Assembly: GCF_037975245.1 (NCBI RefSeq)
Contig: NC_092569.1
Span: 12,271,001-12,335,000 of the forward strand
DNA: 64,000 nucleotides
Direction: 5' to 3'
From: Apostichopus japonicus
Lineage: Eukaryota; Echinodermata; Holothuroidea; Aspidochirotida; Stichopodidae
Part shown: positions 57,452 to 64,000 of the stretch, in pieces
Layout: every line of letters begins with the position of its first letter
How positions within the stretch are numbered: the stretch's first letter is position 1
The notes under the pieces: generated by a model
Seen by the model: only the letters and a program-made list of their open reading frames with translations
What the model was told of the DNA's origin: nothing
Database searches by the model: none
Translations under genes and position numbers: made by a program

Positions 57452-59429
57452 CGTCAGCAAACGGTCGATGATAAATCAAAGCAATATCAAAAATAAGCTC
57501 CACGAATGGGACAAATAAAATCCGAACGACTGAAATGTATTAACAGAAGTATAACGTCATATAGCTATGTCGTCGAAGAAAGTGGAGTTGCAATCAGTGA
57601 ATGTTCACATGACTCGCTTACTACTAATTTTCTGTTAACGTTTGAATCCAGATGGAACATTATTATAATTTAACTATGATGATAAAATGAATGATGCTAG
57701 ACTAAGGCCTTCTGACAAATCATGCCTGCAATGTGGTGTAACATCCATCGGCGGCTAGCTATAGTATATAGGCATTCCGCTGAGTTTGAAGGTGAACGCG
57801 AATTATGACATTGTTATACGTATGCCATAAATGAACAAAACAGTAGGCCTATTGATACCAAATTCTCCTTCAATTGTGTTCGGTCAAGGTGATCCCTTTC
57901 TCTGAAGTGTGATACCAGCTTATCAGGGAAAATACTGTCCTTTTGAATTGATTTTGGAAGATTGTATTTGGTCGATGTGGCATATAGCTGCTCATCTCAG
58001 GTGTGGGCTTCTTCGTATAACCTATATAATGAGCTGGTATAGTTCTAGACTATATTCAGACCTACATCCTTGCAGTCTAATCAACACTCTGCATTCTGTA
58101 ATAAACGCACACGAACCGATGTCATTTCCTGACCTGGTTTGGCAGATTCCCTACAGTTGCATTGTTATTTTAAGGTATACTTCTGTCATTTCATCGCTCC
58201 CATAGGAAACTAAGTAGGCCTTGGCTAGTAATATAGGCTCTAGTATTACTTCCCATTTTTTCTCTTCATTTCATGTATAGCAGTAGCTAAAATTTCTTGC
58301 ATAGATACGTAAAATGATCTGTTCATAGTTACTTTAGTTTCAATTATACATCATCATTCATTAAACATTATCACATGAACATTTAAAAAAAAACCTAATC
58401 TTCTGTGTCCTGTGAGATTTGCAACTTAAACATGCTGGTATATAATTGAGCATTGTAGTACCGTTCCAACGAGGTAAACTTACTATCAGCTCTTTGACAG
58501 GATTATGATGCAATACTATTAAGCAAAATGGATCAATACTTATACATCCTCAAGTTAGAGGATGGATCTTGAATATTTGGTGGTAGCAGTTAACACTGAA
58601 ATTATTTTTCTTCACTTTTCACATAAATACCCCACCTCTTTAACGTTTACAGTAAACATCATTTTAAAGCTAAAGTTAAATCATAATCAACTGTCGGCCA
58701 TGAAGAAAATGACAAAGATAGACTTTTCCTGTAGTTACCCATATATAAGCAGTATTTTCATAATCTGCTGCAGATGATAGTTTAATTTCAACTAAGAGTC
58801 AACAATTAACCATTACCAAATAAAGAATGAAGAATGAAATGAACCGATATAGTTATCTTGAAAGAAAATGGAACAATAGTGAACTTTGTGACATGAAACA
58901 TATTTGCATTAAAACTGACCATTAGCATTCTTGGGACACTGAATGCTATGACAGTATATCAATTTCATGTTACAGTTTGTGTAATAAATGTTACATTCAC
59001 CATGGTAAGCACACAATCATCACATTGATTGGATTTATTAATATAAGGCTGAGTATTAAGCACAACGAATCTAAACACTCTTACAATAACAACAATCCCT
59101 CAAGTCATCCGATGTGACTGGTCTGAAAATATAATGACAAAGAAACAACTCTTCCTGAAGTCAATTTAAAACAAGCAAAAACTTTAGATACACAGTGATT
59201 TGTTCATTATTATAGTTAAATTTGAATTAGCATGCAAACCAATCAAAACAAGTAGTGGCGAAATGAAAGGATATAATCTTTTTTTTTTATCAGAAACTGG
59301 AAGATATACATCAAAGTGAACTTTGAGATGTGGAAACGTGGAATGCTGACTATGACGACTGCTACACTGCAGTTACATTGTCTTTGATGTTGGCACGGTA
59401 AGCAAGAACATCCTGAATCTGCTTGCAGT
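57452..59429. other. Upstream flank of the block B fucosyltransferase and unassigned sequence
   Basis: Would include the promoter and any 5' untranslated exon of the - strand fucosyltransferase, but no core promoter motif was identified. The 532-base segment found in block A is missing near 58280. Small open frames have no recognisable domain. Confidence 0.5.
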
Positions 59430-59659
59430 TTACACTACCAGTCCAGGCAACTCATAAACAACTTTTTGGTAAAATTCCCAGGCATCAAGGCATGCCTTTT
59501 GGAATTCCAGATTAAACACATACAATGATTTGAAGCACACACCAATGGCCTTCATAAATGTCCTCTGAGGTAGGGCATGTCTCTCGATGATCACAAATAA
59601 CTGCTGAGGATGTATTTTGCCTTCTCCAAGAAGTAACACATATGGCCGCTGAGGCTTTT
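59430..59659 (-). CDS. Terminal exon of a SAMD3-like gene, block B
   Basis: Counterpart of 18603-18832, with the same acceptor, stop and length. Two replacements are visible (AIDVC to AIGVC and NLES to NLEF). The frame is intact. Possible upstream exons are again around 61228-61303 and 61552-61746. The latter open segment ends earlier than in block A because of a small deletion. Confidence 0.5.
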
Positions 59660-59681
59660 CTGAAATATTTTGCAAATAATC

Positions 59682-60480
59682 CAGGGGCGTAGCCGGGATT
59701 TTTAAAGTTGTAGGCACGACTATCTGAGCGGAGCGCCACCATCGGTTTTACAAAACCCCAGATGGCCGGAAACGGCCCTTCCCGAGTGTTCATTCTGGTT
59801 CCCTGGCCTCTTGCTAACTTGAGACACCTCATTCAATATCACTTTTAAACCCCCAAAACAAACGAGCTATAATAGTACGTAATGATACCCAATTCTGAGT
59901 TTACAAGCGCAAATATGAATGTGTGAATGTTGAGAAATAATAGTGAAATGTAGGCTCAACCCTAGTTAGCGTAAGTACTTACACTTTGATGAAAATGACG
60001 CCGATGTAGAACATCGTGAATGAACCCAAGAGAAGTTGGTATCGAAAAGGCTGTTTAGGAACTTCGACGGCGATCGTGACAACAACAGGCAACAAAGTTA
60101 TTGCAGCTCTATAAAGTATGTTAATCAACGATAGGCTTATTTGACTGTGGAATGTTTCTCAACTGAAATATTATCTGCGTAAACGGGTTCTTAACTAGAT
60201 GTTAAAAAACTGACAAGGTCGGATCCTAGTCTTTTTCGGCGGGTAGAGTGTTGAATGAAACGGCACGCGATAGAAATGACAGCCTAGATGACAGAAGAAT
60301 AGGCCACTTAATTTAGCCATATTCTTGCTACGTTCATTTCAATAGTTTTTCCTGTCTAGATTCTTAAACTCGTCCAGCAAGTTTATGGATTTGAATTATG
60401 GGTGTTTTTAAAAAATATATATAACTTGGCCAAAAATGTGTAGGCCCGGGCCTACAGTGCTACATACTAGCTACGCACTG
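59682..60480. mobile_element. Repeat element with CAGKGGCGTAGCC ends, block B
   Basis: Counterpart of 18855-19682, about 30 bases shorter because of small deletions near its left end (gccaccatcggttttac against the longer form in A). Confidence 0.5.
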
Positions 60481-62604
60481 TAGGCCCTTCTATTTTATGT
60501 CTGTCATAATAAGAAAAAAGACCTGTGGTACATTACGCCATGTCCACTGATTACTATGCATGATATCTGCACCAAAAACAACAGGGACCACCCTTGGGTT
60601 AATGGTTATAATCATACCTAGTATCAACTCAAACATAAATTGATTTTTTCAGATTTTGTGTTTACATGCTTATTTCAGAAATATTCTCATTTGGCCACGC
60701 CAATCATCAATATGTAATTAGCAAACCCAAAATGGCAGTGAAAACATAGTGATGATGGTCCCAAGGCTCCACACCAAATATTAAGTAAATGTCAGCTACT
60801 TGGAATTGCCTTGTTTTAAGTTTAGCACATTAAGCCCCCCACCTCCCCCCCCCCAATTCCTATACAAGATATCTTCACTGCAAACAACAGGGAACACCAT
60901 TCTGCTATGTATCAACTCAAAATAATGTAGGATTCTTGACATATCATGTATACAAGGAAACATCTCACGCACAGGACATCACCATTAAAAAAGAAAGCCC
61001 AAGTGTTGGAAAACAATGTTCTTCAACGATATAATTTCTCCATTAAAAACATTCATCTTAAAAATCAGTACCTTTGACAAATTTACCCTCTACCAGGATT
61101 CAAGTAGTTGGTAACAATTCTTCATTCCATTAAGATCAAATATATCTGCATCAAATGTTTGCATAGTATCCCAAACACAAACTGACATAATAACAAATGT
61201 GGTGGGCATAAGGTCAGGCAAACTTACACAATGGAAGTCTACGAAAGCCGCACATGATTCCTTTACATATAGTTGTTGCATCTCCCAGGAACAAGTTTGC
61301 CAACTGCATACTTAAGTTAAAGTTAGGCCTAAAGTACAGGTAGGCATGGCCGCACTAACATTTACATCGTCCTCGTCCTCGAAAGGGACTTTTATTGTGC
61401 TCATTTATATTTTTCTTCTCTCAAGAATGACAAAATTAAATACAAATAAAAACATACATAGATACATAAGTTACATGCTTTGTTAGTAATAATGATAACA
61501 TATTTTTACATAAATATAACAAAAAACAATCGAAGAATGTTTGGTTACCTTTCATAAAGGCAACAAAATGTTAATAAGTGCAAAAAAGTTATACCATGGT
61601 AGCCAGAACTTTTCCCATTTATCTTCAGTCATGTTGCTTGAAAGAGTATATTTTTTTTTGCACCAAGCAAAATAATCTTTCAGAAAATGATTCATGTTAT
61701 TGACTGAAGGACTTGTCTTCTTCAATTTTAGAAAGAAAGATGACATATTTTTACCAAAATTATTATAAGGTTAAAGATTTTATCAAACTTCCCACCAAGT
61801 AAAATCGATTTAGGATTTAAGACCAAAAAAAAATTGATGTAGGAAAGTGACTCGGGCTAGCCAAGACTTTGTAAAATCATTGAACATTGAAATAATTCTT
61901 TCTTTCCACACATAAAGTAGCAATGTACTGTATAGCACTAAGCACACCAGTCACAGTTGCCACAAGTTCCAGTTATTGTTATGGAACTTGTGCTTAATTG
62001 TAGAATGCCCGCCACCTTTTGAATCTCACACATTATGACCGGAAGTCCTTATAGTAAGCAATTGCTCCGGCAATTGATATCGTAGGAACAATAATGAATC
62101 TGAAGATTAATGACTCAACAAAGGTAGCTAGGTCAATTACAAACAGTAGGCCTACACCATCATTAGTTACAACGCAAGGCTGGGATGTAAATGATGAACA
62201 ATGGACCCTGTGGTATGGCCTAATCAGATCAGCCTACACGCGTGTTAAACTCTGTATCCTATAGGCTGTAAATATTTACATAGCAAACTGATCCTAACTT
62301 AGTGCTATAGAAATAGAACAGGCTATTGTTAGTAGTGTAGTAGTGCACTATACAAATGCTACAAAAAGGACCTAGTATATGCCTGTCGTGTTATGGCTAA
62401 AATCTTTCACCAACGGTAGCTTACCCTTCGGTTTCTCTTTCACTTAAGAAGTTATTCGTTTGCTATCTGAGGAAAGAGCTCGTCTCTGTTTTGAGATTTC
62501 GGTAAAATACTGGTAACATTTTTTTATTGCATTCTCCTCTCTCTCTTAGGCTATACCCATAACACACTTTGTTTGCAGTGTCCAAGACTATTCCGAATTC
62601 TTTC
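60481..62604. other. Right end of block B
   Basis: Counterpart of 19683-21819. Only the possible SAMD3-like exons noted for block A are worth testing here (about 61228-61303 and 61552-61746, - strand). Confidence 0.5.
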
Positions 62605-64000
62605 AACTAAATCAAGTCACGACCTTTCATGTATTACATCTATTACTGCGAAACAAAGTATCTATGTTAATGATATTTCATGTAACTTATCATCTAATGT
62701 ATTTATGTGATCTAATGTATCTACATTTAATATATCTTATCATAAGCTGTGACAAACACGAAGAACTTAATCGCTCTTTTATCGCTGTGGAGCTCAGATT
62801 TTTGATTGTTTAATGTCAGGGGGTGGGGGGGGGGGGCGGAGCAGGGTCACAGGGTTCCATGCAGCCAAGGTTTGTGAAAACTGAAGAAATCATCAGAAGA
62901 GACCTTTCCATAAATGAGAAGTGTATGTTTTGTTGATGAAAGGACCCTTCCATATTTTTGTAATGGGAAAGGTGCCCTTTTGTGGAGAAGTGTATCAGAG
63001 AGTGTAACTAAACCAGTCTGATATGTTACTGAAGAATGCACAGACCCATTATTTGTCGGTAAGGTTAATTGAGATAAGTTTGTCTCCCTGCCCCCACCCC
63101 CCATCACCTCCAGTGAGCCATCTTCGGCCTGCACGCCGTGACTGGTTGCATTTTCTGAATATAGCTTAGGATAGCTAGGATAGGATAGGATTGGAAACAG
63201 ACAGCTGCGAGCAACATTCATAAATTAATAATTAATTAATTACTTAAAGAATGTCTATCAACTGAGGCTTCAGTGCGACAGGTTGTTCCTGTACCTTTTC
63301 ATGCTCAATTCCGAAATACCTGCTAGGTTTTGCCCCCCCCCCCCACATCTTTTAATTTTTTTTTTGGTTTCTGACAATCAGATAAATCATTGTCGTCTAT
63401 ATACCACTGCCATATCACGTGCATTAGTTAAAATGAGTAAAGAAAACGAAGCAGTGAGTTGCATTAATAATCCTATCAAATGTATGGGGTGTATTGTGAA
63501 CAAATACCCCGTCACCCCCTTCACCCCCCCCCCCGCACGCAAAAAAAAAAAGAAAGCAAGGAACTACACATCATCCGCTGTATACTTCACAAATATCATG
63601 TACATTATTGCTTAATGTACGTATATACATTATACATGCTTTGAAATATAATATATGAGAAAATGAGCAGCTACGTAAATTTTGCCGGTGCGGCCAACGA
63701 CACCTCATCCCCTCTAAAACAAGTGACACCCACCTTCCGGTGAAGACTATATCGTTGGCTGGCGAAGTGGCTGGTAATGCTATTAAACGTGCAGTCAGTT
63801 AACCAATTGGACCCCATGTACACTAGTTAATTACATGCTTATATCATCTAGAGATCCAGATGTCCCCAGATGGACCCCACTCCTTTAACATATACCTTCG
63901 GAGCCAACGAAAGGATTTTTGAGGCATCTCATAATACCCACCAAACTAACAATTCAGAACGGAAGCCTGAGAGTGCCATAGTATTATGGTGTCACGAGGT
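62605..64000. other. Single-copy sequence right of block B
   Basis: No gene recognised. A 124-codon open frame at 62847-63221 (-) and a 110-codon frame at 63283-63615 (+) have no recognisable domain. The second crosses poly-C and poly-A runs. Poly-G (62826-62836), poly-C (63332-63343, 63526-63534) and poly-A runs are present. Confidence 0.5.

Noticed and set aside
62847-63221. 124-codon open frame on the - strand
   Set aside because: It crosses a poly-C/G stretch, has no recognisable domain or signal peptide, and has no second copy for comparison.

Overview
The window is eukaryotic, almost certainly from a marine invertebrate and most likely an echinoderm. I favour a sea cucumber, but that is an inference. 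The evidence is: genes split by GT-AG introns (a fibrinogen-related gene of five exons, an i-type lysozyme of three); gene families expanded in such animals (GT10 fucosyltransferase, fibrinogen-related proteins, i-type lysozyme, SAMD3-like SAM proteins); AT-rich DNA full of (TA)n tracts, poly-G/poly-C runs and minisatellites; and invertebrate-type transposons (DIRS, pogo with a PHD tail, hAT MITE, LINE, foldback). There are no operons and no prokaryotic features.

Layout. The window is A - U - B. Block A (1-21819) and block B (42944-62604) are direct copies of one another, about 98% identical by eye over most of their length. U (21820-42943) is a single-copy spacer of about 21 kb, and 62605-64000 is unrelated to what follows block A. 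Each block holds, in the same order: (TA)n tracts; a CAGTGATAA minisatellite; a 4.8-kb segment with short inverted ends that encloses SAM-domain-like exons (+ strand); a GT10 fucosyltransferase on the - strand (frameshifted in A, intact in B); and a terminal exon of a SAMD3-like gene (- strand) with a repeat element pressed against its splice acceptor. Block A alone carries a 1.77-kb foldback transposon at 10918-12683. Block B preserves the empty site.

Spacer U contains a complete five-exon gene for a secreted protein with TIL, EGF-like and fibrinogen C-terminal domains (25897 to 22047, - strand, 386 aa by my splicing). It also contains a three-exon i-type lysozyme gene (42255 to 36241, - strand) with a DIRS-type retrotransposon relic in its first intron, a catalytic Glu replaced by Gln and a one-base frame break in exon 2. 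Between these two genes lie a LINE 3' end, a 56-bp minisatellite, a 325-bp satellite-like array, a hAT MITE with its target duplication, a second MITE and a pogo-type transposase tail.

Functionally the recognisable genes belong to the extracellular and Golgi side of innate immunity and glycosylation: a lectin-like fibrinogen protein, a lysozyme and a fucosyltransferase. Nothing in the sequence shows that they act together. The A/B duplication may be a true segmental duplication or two haplotypes both retained in an assembly. The sequence alone cannot decide this.
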